DNA of 64,000 bases, taken from positions 1,240,001 to 1,304,000 of the forward strand of contig JACKJS010000001.1 in NCBI GenBank assembly GCA_020637815.1. Direction: 5' to 3'. Both the position numbers and the translations under genes were made by a program. How positions within the stretch are numbered: position 1 is the first letter of the stretch; the number at the start of each line of letters is the position of its first letter. The stretch comes from Hyphomicrobiaceae bacterium. Its GTDB lineage: Bacteria > Pseudomonadota > Alphaproteobacteria > Rhizobiales > Methyloligellaceae. Below, piece after piece: positions 34,238 to 43,216 of the stretch. Below the pieces are notes generated by a model. It was not told the origin of the DNA, searched no databases, and saw only the letters and a program-made list of their open reading frames with translations.

Positions 34238-34825
34238 CTAGCCGCACGGGTCCGTTTCCAGGAGTGCATAAAGCACATGATCGCGCCACTCGCCGTTGAT
34301 GCGCAAATAGCGGCGCGCGAGCCCCTCGCGCTTGAACCCTACCCGTTCCAGAAGGCGCATGGACGCCGTATTCGTCGGCAGACACGCCGCCTCGAGGCGG
34401 TGCAATTCGAGCGAGTCGAAGACAAACGGCACGATCGCGCGAACCGCGGCCGTCATGTAGCCCTGCTTGGCAAATTTGACTCCGACCCAATAGCCAAGGG
34501 TGCAGGACTGGGTGACGCCCCGGCGCACGTTGCACAAGGTGAGTCCCCCCACGAGCGCGTCCGACTGCGCGTCATAAACGAACAACGCGTAGCCCATGTC
34601 CTCGCGCATGTCGCGCAAATAGTGGCGTATACGCCGGCGGAACGCGGAGCGGGACAACTCGTCCGGAGCCCATCGCGGCTCCCACGGAACGAGGAATTCG
34701 CGACTGGATCCCCGCAGTTCCGCCCAAGCCGGATAGTCGGACATTTGCGGCGTACGTAGCACCACACGCCCGTTCTCCAGAACCGGACCGAAATCACTTG
34801 GGGTAGCAGCTCGCAGCAAGGCCAT
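34238..34825 (-). CDS. RimJ/RimL-type GNAT acetyltransferase
   Basis: A 195-residue acetyltransferase: GRVVLRTPQMSDYPAW N-terminus, LGYWVGVKFAKQGYMTAAV (acetyl-CoA binding loop) and LHRLEAACLPTNTASMRLLERVGFKREG, the diagnostic RimJ/RimL block. RimJ acetylates ribosomal protein S5; close homologues act on other N-termini or small molecules, so the substrate is open. It lies between the peptidase gene (15 bases upstream) and the c-di-GMP gene (19 bases), so the three are probably co-transcribed. Confidence 0.9.
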   Translation of the reverse strand: MALLRAATPSDFGPVLENGRVVLRTPQMSDYPAWAELRGSSREFLVPWEPRWAPDELSRSAFRRRIRHYLRDMREDMGYALFVYDAQSDALVGGLTLCNVRRGVTQSCTLGYWVGVKFAKQGYMTAAVRAIVPFVFDSLELHRLEAACLPTNTASMRLLERVGFKREGLARRYLRINGEWRDHVLYALLETDPCG

Positions 34826-34840
34826 CGGTCAGTACCCTCG

Positions 34841-36121
34841 TCACGCGGCTCTGCTTGCCGGAACGGTAAACTTGTCCGCCACGGCTTCGAATCTAGCAAG
34901 ATTAGCAATGGGTCCGACGGTCGCAAGGCTCAGCGGCGACCCAAGTATTTTTTGAAGCAGTGCCTGAAGATCGGCGGTGCCGACAGCCTCGATCCGTTCG
35001 ATCAGTTCGGCCGTGGTCAGCACTCGTCCGCAGAATAGGCTGTGGCGCGCGAGCTGCTCCGCGCGCGCACTGGAACTTTCCAGCGCCGCAAGCAGACCCA
35101 TCTTCAATTGCGCCTTCACGCGGCTGAGTTCGGCCTGGTCGAAGCCCCGGTCCGCCGCCCGCTCCAACTCGTTGCGAATGACGGAGAAGAGTTCATCGGT
35201 CTTGTCGGGCGCTCCCGCCGCGTGGACGACGAACATCCCGCTATCGGTCAGGCCGGACGAAAAAGCGTAGACCGAATAACAGAGCCCGCGCCGCTCGCGT
35301 ACTTCCTGGAAGAGCCGGGACGACATCCCGCCGCCCAGCGCGCCCGCCAAAATCTGCGACTTGAAGTAATCGGGCTGGTGGTAGGCGGGAGCCTCAAGCG
35401 CAATCATCAAATGGGTCTGCTCGAACGCCTTGGCCGATTGCCGGCGTCCGCCCATATAGACCGCCCGTTGCGGAATGGGCGTAGGCTCGGAGGACAGCCC
35501 CGCCAACAGGCGTTCGGCCTCGGCCACGAGAACCGCGTGGTCCACCGCGCCTGCGGCTGCGAGCACCATGTTGGGCGCGTGGTAGTGGGCCGTCAGATAA
35601 GCGCCGAGGTGCTTCCGCTCGAACCCGAGAACGCTTTGCGCCGTGCCGAGGATCGGACGCCCCACCGGCTGGTCCGGATATGCTGCCTCGGAGAGAAAAT
35701 CGTAGGCGATGTCGTCGGGCGAGTCGGAACTGGCGGCGATTTCCTGGAGAATGACGTCACGCTCGCGGGTGAGTTCGGCGCCGTCGAAGCGCGGCTCCAA
35801 GATGATGTCGCTCAGGATGTCCAGCGCGAGCGGCAGATCCGCCGGCAGGACACGCGCGTAGTAACCGGTCGAATCGACGGAGGTCGCAGCATTCAGGTCG
35901 CCGCCGACCGCTTCGATCTCCTCGACGATCTCGCGGGCGCTTCGCCGCTTGGTGCCCTTGAAGGCCATATGCTCCAGGAAATGCGCAACGCCATGCTCGG
36001 CCGGCTGTTCCGACCGGCTGCCGGCGCCTATCCAGATGCCCAGCGAGACGGTCTCCACCTCGGGCATACGATGACTGACAACGGTCAGGCCGTTCGCCAG
36101 CGCCGACCGGGTGACGGTCAC
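34841..36121 (-). CDS. M16 zinc peptidase (mitochondrial processing peptidase-like)
   Basis: A 426-residue protein; its GTG overlaps the thrC stop (GTGA, 36118-36121). The inverted zinc motif HFLEH is at 47-51 and the third ligand Glu lies about 76 residues on, in the family's usual LTRERDVILQEIAAS block. This bacterial group is closest to the beta subunit of mitochondrial processing peptidase. The coupling thrC-M16-GNAT is common in Hyphomicrobiales. Substrate unknown. Confidence 0.94.
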   Translation of the reverse strand: MTVTRSALANGLTVVSHRMPEVETVSLGIWIGAGSRSEQPAEHGVAHFLEHMAFKGTKRRSAREIVEEIEAVGGDLNAATSVDSTGYYARVLPADLPLALDILSDIILEPRFDGAELTRERDVILQEIAASSDSPDDIAYDFLSEAAYPDQPVGRPILGTAQSVLGFERKHLGAYLTAHYHAPNMVLAAAGAVDHAVLVAEAERLLAGLSSEPTPIPQRAVYMGGRRQSAKAFEQTHLMIALEAPAYHQPDYFKSQILAGALGGGMSSRLFQEVRERRGLCYSVYAFSSGLTDSGMFVVHAAGAPDKTDELFSVIRNELERAADRGFDQAELSRVKAQLKMGLLAALESSSARAEQLARHSLFCGRVLTTAELIERIEAVGTADLQALLQKILGSPLSLATVGPIANLARFEAVADKFTVPASRAA

Positions 36122-37539
36122 GCCTGCGCTCCAGACAGTGGCGCGGCAGCCTGAGCGTGGCTGACGATGAAGTCCGCGACGGTCTCGAAATCGGGAGCCA
36201 GAACGGTGCAGCGTTCTTCGCTGCCGAGCTTCAGTGTCAGGCGCTCGGGCTGCGCCGGCTCCATGCCGATCGCGCGCTTCACGGCATCGGCGAACTTGGC
36301 CGGATGGGCCGTCGACAGGACGACCATTGGCGTAGAACCGAGGGACGTCTCTTGCTGGGCCGCCGCGACGCCGACGGCTGTGTGCGGATCGACCACCATA
36401 CCGGTTTCTTCGAATACGCCCCGAATGGTCATCTCCGTCACGTCCTCTCCGGCGGAGTGGGCACTAAAAAGTTCGCTCAGCTGCCCATGTTCGCCTTGAG
36501 ACAATTGGAACGCGCCATGACTGCGCAAATCGTCCATCAAGCCCCGCACCCTGGATGCATCCCGCCCAGCAAGTTCGAACAGCAGGCGCTCGAAATTGCT
36601 CGCGAGTTGGATGTCCATGCTGGGACTTGAGGTCGCGATGACGCCTTGCGGCTCGTACCTCCCCGAGGCAAGGGCGCGGGGTAAACTGTCGTTGAGGTTC
36701 GTGGCGATAACGAGGCGTTGCATCGGAAGGCCCATCGCCTTTGCGGCATAACCCGCGAAAATATCGCCGAAATTTCCGGTAGGCACCGTGAAGGCCGTCG
36801 GGCGGTAAGGGGCCCCGAGCGTCACGGCCGCCGTAAAGTAATAGGGGATCTGCGCCAGAATCCGGGCGAAGTTGATCGAGTTGATCCCCGTCAGGCCGAG
36901 CTTCGTATTCAGGTCCCGATCGCCGAACAGCGCCTTAACGATCCTCTGGCAATCGTCAAAGGTCCCTTCCACAGCGATATTGTGAATATTGGCCTCGGTG
37001 GCGGTGGTCATCTGGCGCCGTTGGACGTCGCTGACACGCCCTTTCGGGTGCAAAATGAAGACGTCGATGGCATCGAGACCGCGGAACGCCTCGATAGCGG
37101 CCGCGCCGGTGTCGCCCGACGTCGCGCCGACGACGGTGGCGCGCTGACCACGCCTGCGGAGCGCGCGGTTCATGAACCGCGATACGACCTGCATTGCGAG
37201 GTCCTTGAAGGCGAGGGTCGGGCCGTGAAACAGCTCGAGAATGAAGCTATTGGGGCCGATCTGAGCGAGCGGCGCGATGGCGGGATGATGGAACCCCTCA
37301 TAGGCCTGCGACAGCACGTCTTCGAGGTCGTCCAGGCAAGGATCGCCCAGGAGAAACGGCCGCATGACCCGATAGGCCGCATCGGCGTAGTCGAGCCCGG
37401 CGAGCGCGGCGATCTCGTCCTTCTGAAGCCGCGGCCATGCCTCTGGCATGAACAGGCCACCGTCGGAAGCGAGCGCCGCCAGAAGCGCGCCCTCGAAGGA
37501 GAGCGCCGGGGCAGACCCGCGCGTGGAAATGAACTTCAA
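36118..37539 (-). CDS. thrC: Threonine synthase
   Basis: A 473-residue PLP enzyme converting O-phosphohomoserine to threonine. The PLP Lys is K112 in HGPTLAFKDLAMQ; VVGATSGDTGAAAIEAF binds the cofactor phosphate and NFGDIFAGYAA is another conserved block. The N-terminus MKFISTRGSAP is standard. It heads the thrC-M16-GNAT-c-di-GMP run and lies 86 bases after SURF1 on the same strand. Confidence 0.96.
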   Translation of the reverse strand: MKFISTRGSAPALSFEGALLAALASDGGLFMPEAWPRLQKDEIAALAGLDYADAAYRVMRPFLLGDPCLDDLEDVLSQAYEGFHHPAIAPLAQIGPNSFILELFHGPTLAFKDLAMQVVSRFMNRALRRRGQRATVVGATSGDTGAAAIEAFRGLDAIDVFILHPKGRVSDVQRRQMTTATEANIHNIAVEGTFDDCQRIVKALFGDRDLNTKLGLTGINSINFARILAQIPYYFTAAVTLGAPYRPTAFTVPTGNFGDIFAGYAAKAMGLPMQRLVIATNLNDSLPRALASGRYEPQGVIATSSPSMDIQLASNFERLLFELAGRDASRVRGLMDDLRSHGAFQLSQGEHGQLSELFSAHSAGEDVTEMTIRGVFEETGMVVDPHTAVGVAAAQQETSLGSTPMVVLSTAHPAKFADAVKRAIGMEPAQPERLTLKLGSEERCTVLAPDFETVADFIVSHAQAAAPLSGAQA

Positions 37540-37625
37540 GATCAGCCTCTCCCCGGAAAATCTGGGACTTTTCGCCAGACCCTAGCCCCCGGAGCGCGGC
37601 CCCGCAATACGGCCCGGCGGCACGG

Positions 37626-38354
37626 TTAAGACGGCTTGCCCCGCCGGTTCGTCCAAACAAAGGCGCCGTAGACGACCAGAAGGCAGCCCGCCAAGCCAAA
37701 CCAGGTCAGGGCGTATTGGAGATGCCTGTTGGGCAGTTGCAGCCGCGTTTGCCCCCCCTTTGGCCATCCCCCCGGAATGTCCGTCTCTACCTGCTCCAGG
37801 AAGAAGGGCACGACATTGACGGTTCCGCCGGGAAACATCGATCGCGCCATGGCTCCGAGGTCGCGAGTGAACCATTGATTGGCTTTTTCGTTGTTGTCCG
37901 GCGAGAACAGATTCGGCTTCTCGGAAGTGCGCAGTAGACCGGTGACCGCGACGACGTCCTTGAACTCCCCCTGATCGCGGGTGTGCGGATCCCGGAACGC
38001 CTCCGGCACGAAGCCCCTGTCCACGAGGACGACGCGCCCCGATGCGGTCTCCAACGGCGTGATGACATGCCAGCCGGCCTCGCCGTCCAGCGAGATCGCG
38101 TACAGATAGCGCTCACGCTCGTTGTGGAAGCGGCCTTCGACCGTCACGGGCAAATAGCTTGGATCGCCCCACTCTTTGGCGAGCTCGATGGCCCGCTCCA
38201 GCGTGACGGGCTTGCGCTCGGTGCGCGCCTCGATACGGGCAATGATCCCTTCTTTCCATTCGAGGCGTTGCAGTTGCCAAACGCCAAGCCACACCAAGAC
38301 GGCGAAGCCGATCAGCGTGGCGATTGTGAGCCGAATGAGAGCGGGTGTAGTCAT
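37626..38354 (-). CDS. SURF1 family cytochrome oxidase assembly protein
   Basis: A 242-residue protein with an N-terminal membrane helix (LTIATLIGFAVLVWLGVWQLQRL) and a C-terminal one (YALTWFGLAGCLLVVYGAFVW), the SURF1 layout; family blocks include RLEWKEGIIARIEAR and VLVDRGFVP. It assists heme a insertion into subunit I of aa3 oxidase. Nine bases separate it from DUF983, and the ctaE-linked block lies upstream. Confidence 0.93.
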   Translation of the reverse strand: MTTPALIRLTIATLIGFAVLVWLGVWQLQRLEWKEGIIARIEARTERKPVTLERAIELAKEWGDPSYLPVTVEGRFHNERERYLYAISLDGEAGWHVITPLETASGRVVLVDRGFVPEAFRDPHTRDQGEFKDVVAVTGLLRTSEKPNLFSPDNNEKANQWFTRDLGAMARSMFPGGTVNVVPFFLEQVETDIPGGWPKGGQTRLQLPNRHLQYALTWFGLAGCLLVVYGAFVWTNRRGKPS

Positions 38355-38363
38355 CGTGCCGCG

Positions 38364-38759
38364 CTAACGATCCGAGTCCAGCTTGCCTTCTTCGGCCTTG
38401 TGCTGAAACTGGAGCGCGATCAGGACACCTTTGAAACTGCGCAGCAGGAGAAGGGGGAGGACGAGCGCGACGGTCCCCCAGACGATCGCATGGACCCAAT
38501 AGGGCGGCTGATAGACGACTTCGACATAGAGCGCGGCGCCAACGATGATGAAGCCGGTCACGAGCATGACGAAGATGGCGGGTCCGTCGCCGGAATCGGC
38601 GAAATCGAAGTTTTGACCGCACACATTGCAGGACGGCGCCAAGGTCAGATAGCCATTGAACATCTTACCCTTGTGGCAGGACGGACAGCGCCCGAGCATC
38701 CCCGACCAAATGGTCGAGCTTAGAGGCAAGTCCGCCTTGCGATCCTGTGAACCAGTCAT
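38364..38759 (-). CDS. DUF983 membrane protein
   Basis: A 131-residue protein. Two C-x2-C pairs (C25/C28 in RCPSC and C44/C47 in SCNVC) form a likely zinc ribbon, followed by two membrane helices (FVMLVTGFIIVGAALYV and VHAIVWGTVALVLPLLLL). DUF983 proteins occur beside cytochrome oxidase and SURF1 genes in alphaproteobacteria; the role is unproven, presumably assembly. The terminator at 38781 lies just before it. Confidence 0.92.
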   Translation of the reverse strand: MTGSQDRKADLPLSSTIWSGMLGRCPSCHKGKMFNGYLTLAPSCNVCGQNFDFADSGDGPAIFVMLVTGFIIVGAALYVEVVYQPPYWVHAIVWGTVALVLPLLLLRSFKGVLIALQFQHKAEEGKLDSDR

Positions 38760-38780
38760 AATTCAACCCCAGCAAAAACA

Positions 38781-38810
38781 GAAAGGGGCGGCCGTGAGAC
38801 CGCCCCTTTC
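38781..38810 (-). terminator. Intrinsic terminator of the aa3 oxidase operon
   Basis: A perfect 11-bp stem (38781-38791 with 38800-38810), 8-base loop, read on the - strand as a GC-rich hairpin followed by TGTTTTTG. It lies 24 bases after ctaE and before DUF983. It is the cleanest intrinsic terminator seen here; read-through to DUF983 and SURF1 may still occur. Confidence 0.8.
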
Positions 38811-38833
38811 CTTGAATCGGCTTCTCTCTGCGG

Positions 38834-39721
38834 CTAGTGGCCTGGGTTTGCCCCGGCGCCCCAAATGTAAATGGAGCAGAAAAGGAACAGCCACACCACA
38901 TCGACGAAATGCCAATACCAAGCGGCGGCCTCGAAGCCGAAATGCTTGTGCGGCGTGAAATGCCCCTTCAGAGCACGGAGGAGACACACCAGCAGAAAGA
39001 TCGTGCCCACGATCACATGGAAGCCATGGAAGCCGGTGGCCATGAAGAACGTGGATCCGTAGATGTGGTTGGCGAAGTCAAAGCCCGCATGCATGTATTC
39101 GTAGGCTTGCAGGCAGGTGAAGAGCAGGCCCAAAGCCACCGTGCAGGTCAGCGCCCAAGTGAGACCCTTGCGGTCGTCCTGCAGCATGGCGTGGTGAGCC
39201 CACGTCGCCGTCGTGCCGGATGTCAGCAGGATCAGCGTGTTCACCCAAGGCAGGCTCCAGGGATTGAAGGTGTGGCCGAAATAGCCAAGGCCTGGCACGT
39301 CCGTCTCGGCGCTCGGAATCGGAGGCCAGACACCGCCCGTGACTTGCGTGCGCGCATACGTAACCACGCTATCGGGAAACAGAGCGACGTCGAAATAGGC
39401 CCAGAACCACGCGACGAAGAACATCACCTCGGAGGCGATAAACAAGATCATGCCATAGCGCAGATGGAGCTGAACCACCGGCGACTGAAAGCCCTCGGCC
39501 TCTTCCTTGATGACGTCGCGCCACCAGCCGAACATGGTGATGAGCACGATCGCAAGACCGGGCAGAATGTACCAAAGGTGAGGATCGCCCGCCTTCTTGG
39601 ACATGAAAAACATCAAAGCGCCAAGCGCCAGCACCAATCCGCCGAACGCGCCGACCAGCGGCCACGGGCTCGGATTGAGCAGATGGTAGTCGTGTTGTGG
39701 TTTTGCGTGGGCCTGGGCCAT
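38834..39721 (-). CDS. ctaE: Cytochrome c oxidase subunit III
   Basis: A 295-residue seven-helix protein starting ATG at 39721 (MAQAHAKPQHDYHLLNPSPWP is the usual start). Conserved parts: LRYGMILFIASEVMFFVAWFW, HHAMLQDD and FMATGFHGFHVIVGT ... HFGFEAAAWYWHFVDVVWL. It binds lipid and stabilises proton uptake by the aa3 oxidase. Downstream of ctaG by 59 bases. Confidence 0.96.
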   Translation of the reverse strand: MAQAHAKPQHDYHLLNPSPWPLVGAFGGLVLALGALMFFMSKKAGDPHLWYILPGLAIVLITMFGWWRDVIKEEAEGFQSPVVQLHLRYGMILFIASEVMFFVAWFWAYFDVALFPDSVVTYARTQVTGGVWPPIPSAETDVPGLGYFGHTFNPWSLPWVNTLILLTSGTTATWAHHAMLQDDRKGLTWALTCTVALGLLFTCLQAYEYMHAGFDFANHIYGSTFFMATGFHGFHVIVGTIFLLVCLLRALKGHFTPHKHFGFEAAAWYWHFVDVVWLFLFCSIYIWGAGANPGH

Positions 39722-39780
39722 CTTGAGTTCCCCTTCCTCCCCAATCAATCTCAGTGGCGCACTCGACCGCGCCGCATGGC

Positions 39781-40377
39781 TTACGATCCCGACGCCCTAT
39801 TCCCCGGCGCGGTCGCGACATCCGACGGATCGTCGCTCCGGTAGAAGGTATAGGACAACGTGATCTCTTCAATATTCTTCGTGCTCTCGTCGTCCGCGAA
39901 CTCGGGATCGATGAAGAACGTGACCGGCATCTCGACGCTCTGCCCCGCGGCAAGCGTCTGCTGCTTGAAGCAGAAACACTCGATCTTCGTGAAATAGCGT
40001 CCGGCAATCTCGGGCGATACATTGAAGCCTGCCGTGCCGCTCACGGACTTGTCCGTATTGTTGTGCGCCCTGAAGAAGACAAGCGTGCTCTCGCCGATTC
40101 GCACATCCACGGAGCGCTGCTCGGCCGAAAACTGCCATGGCAGCTCTCGGTCCACATTCGTGTCGAATCGGACCTTGATCTTGCGGTCGAGCACTTTGTC
40201 GGGCGCGACGTCCGCAACTTGCGGGACACCGCCATAGCCGGTCGCCTGGCAGAACATGCGGTAGAGCGGGACCGCCGCAAAGGACAGGCCGACCATCCCG
40301 GCCACGAGACCGGCGAGCATGAGCGCGACGAGGCCTTTCTTGTCGCGTCCCGCAGTCCCGGCGTTTCTTTTGTCCAT
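39781..40377 (-). CDS. ctaG: Cytochrome c oxidase assembly protein CtaG (Cox11)
   Basis: A 198-residue copper chaperone for CuB. ATG at 40377 is chosen over GTG at 40386. One membrane helix (about 16-36), then a periplasmic domain with the copper-binding pair C134/C136 in KIECFCFKQQ and the FFIDPEFADD block. Located between coxF and ctaE as in other alphaproteobacteria. Confidence 0.95.
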   Translation of the reverse strand: MDKRNAGTAGRDKKGLVALMLAGLVAGMVGLSFAAVPLYRMFCQATGYGGVPQVADVAPDKVLDRKIKVRFDTNVDRELPWQFSAEQRSVDVRIGESTLVFFRAHNNTDKSVSGTAGFNVSPEIAGRYFTKIECFCFKQQTLAAGQSVEMPVTFFIDPEFADDESTKNIEEITLSYTFYRSDDPSDVATAPGNRASGS

Positions 40378-40389
40378 GCGCTTCACCGC

Positions 40390-40533
40390 TCAAATCTGCC
40401 GCATGGCGACATTCCCGCCGAGCCGGACGATGGTGACGATAAAGAACAGAACGACAAGCGCCGCGAGAGTCCACGCGATTGCGATAGACCTTCTGCGTTG
40501 ACGGCGTTTGCGTTCGGCTTCGACATTTTCCAT
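40390..40533 (-). CDS. coxF: CoxF-like small membrane protein
   Basis: A 47-residue ORF that simple length cut-offs miss. Its ATG overlaps the ctaB stop by one base (TGATG at 40531-40535), and its stop is 12 bases before the ctaG ATG. A basic start (MENVEAERKRRQRRR) precedes one membrane helix (SIAIAWTLAALVVLFFIVTIV) and ends RLGGNVAMRQI. A short protein of this kind between ctaB and ctaG is annotated CoxF in several Hyphomicrobiales; its role in oxidase assembly is presumed, not proven. Confidence 0.78.
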   Translation of the reverse strand: MENVEAERKRRQRRRSIAIAWTLAALVVLFFIVTIVRLGGNVAMRQI

Positions 40534-41489
40534 CACGACGTCCAAATAAGCGGCGTCAGGCCGCTCCCGAACCCAAAGCCGTGCTCAACGAGCAGCGCCG
40601 CGAACAAAATGAACAGATAGAGGATCGAATAGGCGAACAAATTCTTCGCCGCACGGTCGGCTGCCTCGCCTTCCCGGATCCGGTAGCAATCGAAGGCGAG
40701 CACAAGGAAGAATGCACCTGAGATCGCGGCCACGATCGTGTACAGGGACCCGCCGAAACCCATCACCGACGGCACCATGGCAAGCGGCGCCAAGATAATG
40801 CTGTAGATCAGGATCTGGCGGCGCGTCTCGTCTGCGCCGTGAGTGACCGGCAGCATGGGAACGCCGACACGTTCGTAGTCCGAGCTGCGGATCAGAGCCA
40901 GCGCCCAGAAATGCGGCGGCGTCCAGATGAAGATAATGAGAAACATCACGAAAGACGCGAGGCTCACGGTCCCCGTCGCAGCGGCCCAGCCGATCATGGG
41001 CGGCAGCGCGCCGGCGGCGCCGCCGATAACAATGTTTTGCGGCGTCGAGCGCTTCAGCCACATCGTGTAAATGAAGACGTAGAAGCCGATCGTGAAGGCG
41101 AGAAGACCGGCCGCGACCCAATTCGCCATGAGCCCGAGGCAGAGCACCGAGCCAATTGCGAGGACGGAACCGAAGGCCAAGGCTTCGTTTGGCGTCAGGG
41201 CTCCGCGCGGCAGCGGGCGCGACGCGGTGCGTGCCATGCGCGCGTCGATATCCGCGTCGTACCACATGTTCAGCGCACCCGACGCGCCCGCGCCGACGGC
41301 AATACAAATCAGCGCGGCAACGGCCAGAACCGGATGCAGGTGCACAGGCGCCGCGACCAACCCGACCAGCGCCGTGAAGACCACGAGAAACATGACCCGT
41401 GGCTTCAACAGAGCGGCATAGTCGGAGACGTCGCCACCAGGGGCGGCATCCAGCTTGCCTTGTATCGCTTCGACGGTTGCGTCTGTCAT
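40533..41489 (-). CDS. ctaB: Protoheme IX farnesyltransferase (heme O synthase)
   Basis: A 318-residue UbiA-family membrane enzyme that adds the farnesyl tail to heme b, giving heme O. The first Asp-rich motif is NMWYDADIDARMART and the second region is the MLPVTHGADETRRQI loop; eight or nine hydrophobic helices are visible. It can also supply the bo3 oxidase, whose operon here lacks a cyoE. No heme A synthase (ctaA) gene is in the window. Confidence 0.95.
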   Translation of the reverse strand: MTDATVEAIQGKLDAAPGGDVSDYAALLKPRVMFLVVFTALVGLVAAPVHLHPVLAVAALICIAVGAGASGALNMWYDADIDARMARTASRPLPRGALTPNEALAFGSVLAIGSVLCLGLMANWVAAGLLAFTIGFYVFIYTMWLKRSTPQNIVIGGAAGALPPMIGWAAATGTVSLASFVMFLIIFIWTPPHFWALALIRSSDYERVGVPMLPVTHGADETRRQILIYSIILAPLAMVPSVMGFGGSLYTIVAAISGAFFLVLAFDCYRIREGEAADRAAKNLFAYSILYLFILFAALLVEHGFGFGSGLTPLIWTS

Positions 41490-41531
41490 CGACCTACTTA
41501 CTCCGGCGCCTCTAGCCTGGCGCTCCAGACC

Positions 41532-43142
41532 CTACTTGATGCGCGGCAGCGTATCGAAGGTATGGAACGGAGGCGGAGAGGGCAGCGTCCACTCCAGAGT
41601 CGTTGCACCGGGACCCCACGGATTGGCGGCTGCCTTTTCCTTGCGGGAGAACTGCACGATCACGCCGATGAAGAAGACGAGAAATCCAGCGAACGCGAGA
41701 TAGGCACCAAGCGAGGACACGAAGTTCCAGCCCGCAAAGGCATCCGGGTAATCGGCATAGCGCCGCGGCATGCCGGCAAGACCCAGGAAGTGCTGCGGGA
41801 AGAATGCGAGGTTCGCGCCGATGAACATCATCCAGAAGTGAAGCTTGCCGATGAACTCGGAGTACATGTAGCCGTACATCTTCGGCGACCAGTAATACCA
41901 GCCCGCGAACAGCGAGAAGACCGCGCCGAGCGACAACACGTAGTGGAAATGCGCCACCACGTAATAGGTGTCATGGAACGACCGGTCCACACCCGCATTC
42001 GCCAGCATCACGCCTGTCACACCACCGACGGTGAACAGGAAAATAAAGCCGAGAGCCCAGACCATCGGCGTTTTGAATTGTATCGAGCCGCCCCACATGG
42101 TCGCGATCCACGAGAAGATCTTCACACCGGTCGGCACGGCGATCACCATCGTGGCGAACACGAAGTATGCCTGCGTGTTCACGTCGAGACCCGCGGCATA
42201 CATGTGATGCGCCCAGACCACGAAGCCGATCACGCCAATCGCGACCATGGCGTAGGCCATGCCGAGATAGCCGAACACCGGCTTCTTGGAGAAGGTCGAG
42301 ATGATCTGGCTGACCATACCGAAGCCCGGCAGGATCATGATGTACACTTCCGGGTGACCGAAGAACCAGAACAGGTGCTGCCACAGAACCGGATCGCCGC
42401 CATGCTTCGAGTCGAAGAACGCGGTGCCGAAATTGCGGTCCGTCAGAAGCATGGTGATGGCACCAGCCAGCACCGGCAGCGACAGAAGCAGCAGGAAGGC
42501 AGTCACAAGGATCGACCACGCGAACAGCGGCATCTTGTGCAGGGTCATGCCCGGCGCGCGCATGTTCAGGATCGTGGTGATGAAGTTGATGGCGCCGAGG
42601 ATCGACGACGCGCCGCCAAGATGGAGCGCAAGAATGGCGAAGTCGACCGCCACACCCGGCGTGCCGCTCGTCGAGAGCGGCGCGTAGATCGTCCAGCCCG
42701 CGCCGGCGCCAGTAGATCCGGGAGCGCCAGGCATGAACAGCGACGTCACCAGCAGGACGAAGGCCATGGCCAGCAGCCAGAACGAAATGTTGTTCATGCG
42801 CGGGAAGGCCATGTCCGGCGCGCCGATCATCAGCGGCACCATCCAGTTACCGAAGGCGCCCATCGTGGCCGGCATGACCGCGAAGAACACCATGATCAGA
42901 CCGTGGGCCGTCACGAAGACGTTGAACATCTCCGGATTGCCGAAGATCTGCATGCCGGGCTCCATCAGCTCGGCGCGCATGCCCATGGACAACAAGGCGC
43001 CGACGAGACCGCCGGCGAGAGACAGGATCAGATAGAGGGTGCCGATATCCTTATGGTTCGTCGAGAACAGCCAGCGCCGCAAACCGTGCGGATGATCGTC
43101 GTGATCGTGATGGGCCGCTTCTGCCTGGGCGTGATTAGCCAT
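41532..43142 (-). CDS. ctaD: Cytochrome c oxidase subunit I (aa3)
   Basis: A 536-residue heme-copper oxidase catalytic subunit. GHPEVYIMILPGFG carries the CuB-ligand His, the Tyr cross-linked to it and the Glu typical of A1-type D-channels; VVWAHHMYAAGLD adds the two CuB histidines; the helix-X HFHYVLS region holds the heme ligands. STNHKDIGTLYLI near residue 28 is the standard opening. The N-terminal 20 residues are His/Asp-rich. It reduces O2 to water and pumps protons. Confidence 0.97.
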   Translation of the reverse strand: MANHAQAEAAHHDHDDHPHGLRRWLFSTNHKDIGTLYLILSLAGGLVGALLSMGMRAELMEPGMQIFGNPEMFNVFVTAHGLIMVFFAVMPATMGAFGNWMVPLMIGAPDMAFPRMNNISFWLLAMAFVLLVTSLFMPGAPGSTGAGAGWTIYAPLSTSGTPGVAVDFAILALHLGGASSILGAINFITTILNMRAPGMTLHKMPLFAWSILVTAFLLLLSLPVLAGAITMLLTDRNFGTAFFDSKHGGDPVLWQHLFWFFGHPEVYIMILPGFGMVSQIISTFSKKPVFGYLGMAYAMVAIGVIGFVVWAHHMYAAGLDVNTQAYFVFATMVIAVPTGVKIFSWIATMWGGSIQFKTPMVWALGFIFLFTVGGVTGVMLANAGVDRSFHDTYYVVAHFHYVLSLGAVFSLFAGWYYWSPKMYGYMYSEFIGKLHFWMMFIGANLAFFPQHFLGLAGMPRRYADYPDAFAGWNFVSSLGAYLAFAGFLVFFIGVIVQFSRKEKAAANPWGPGATTLEWTLPSPPPFHTFDTLPRIK

Positions 43143-43216
43143 GACTGTCTTCCTCTATCGTCCTTCTTGTCTTCGTTTCCGGCCCTAGGACCGTCTGATT
43201 GATTGCAGCTGGAGCC

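Noticed and set aside
40839..43202. A 787-codon open frame on the + strand antisense to ctaB and ctaD
   Set aside because: It is rich in Arg, His, Asp and Gly with no domain, and lies wholly opposite two certain oxidase genes; it follows from GC-rich third positions.
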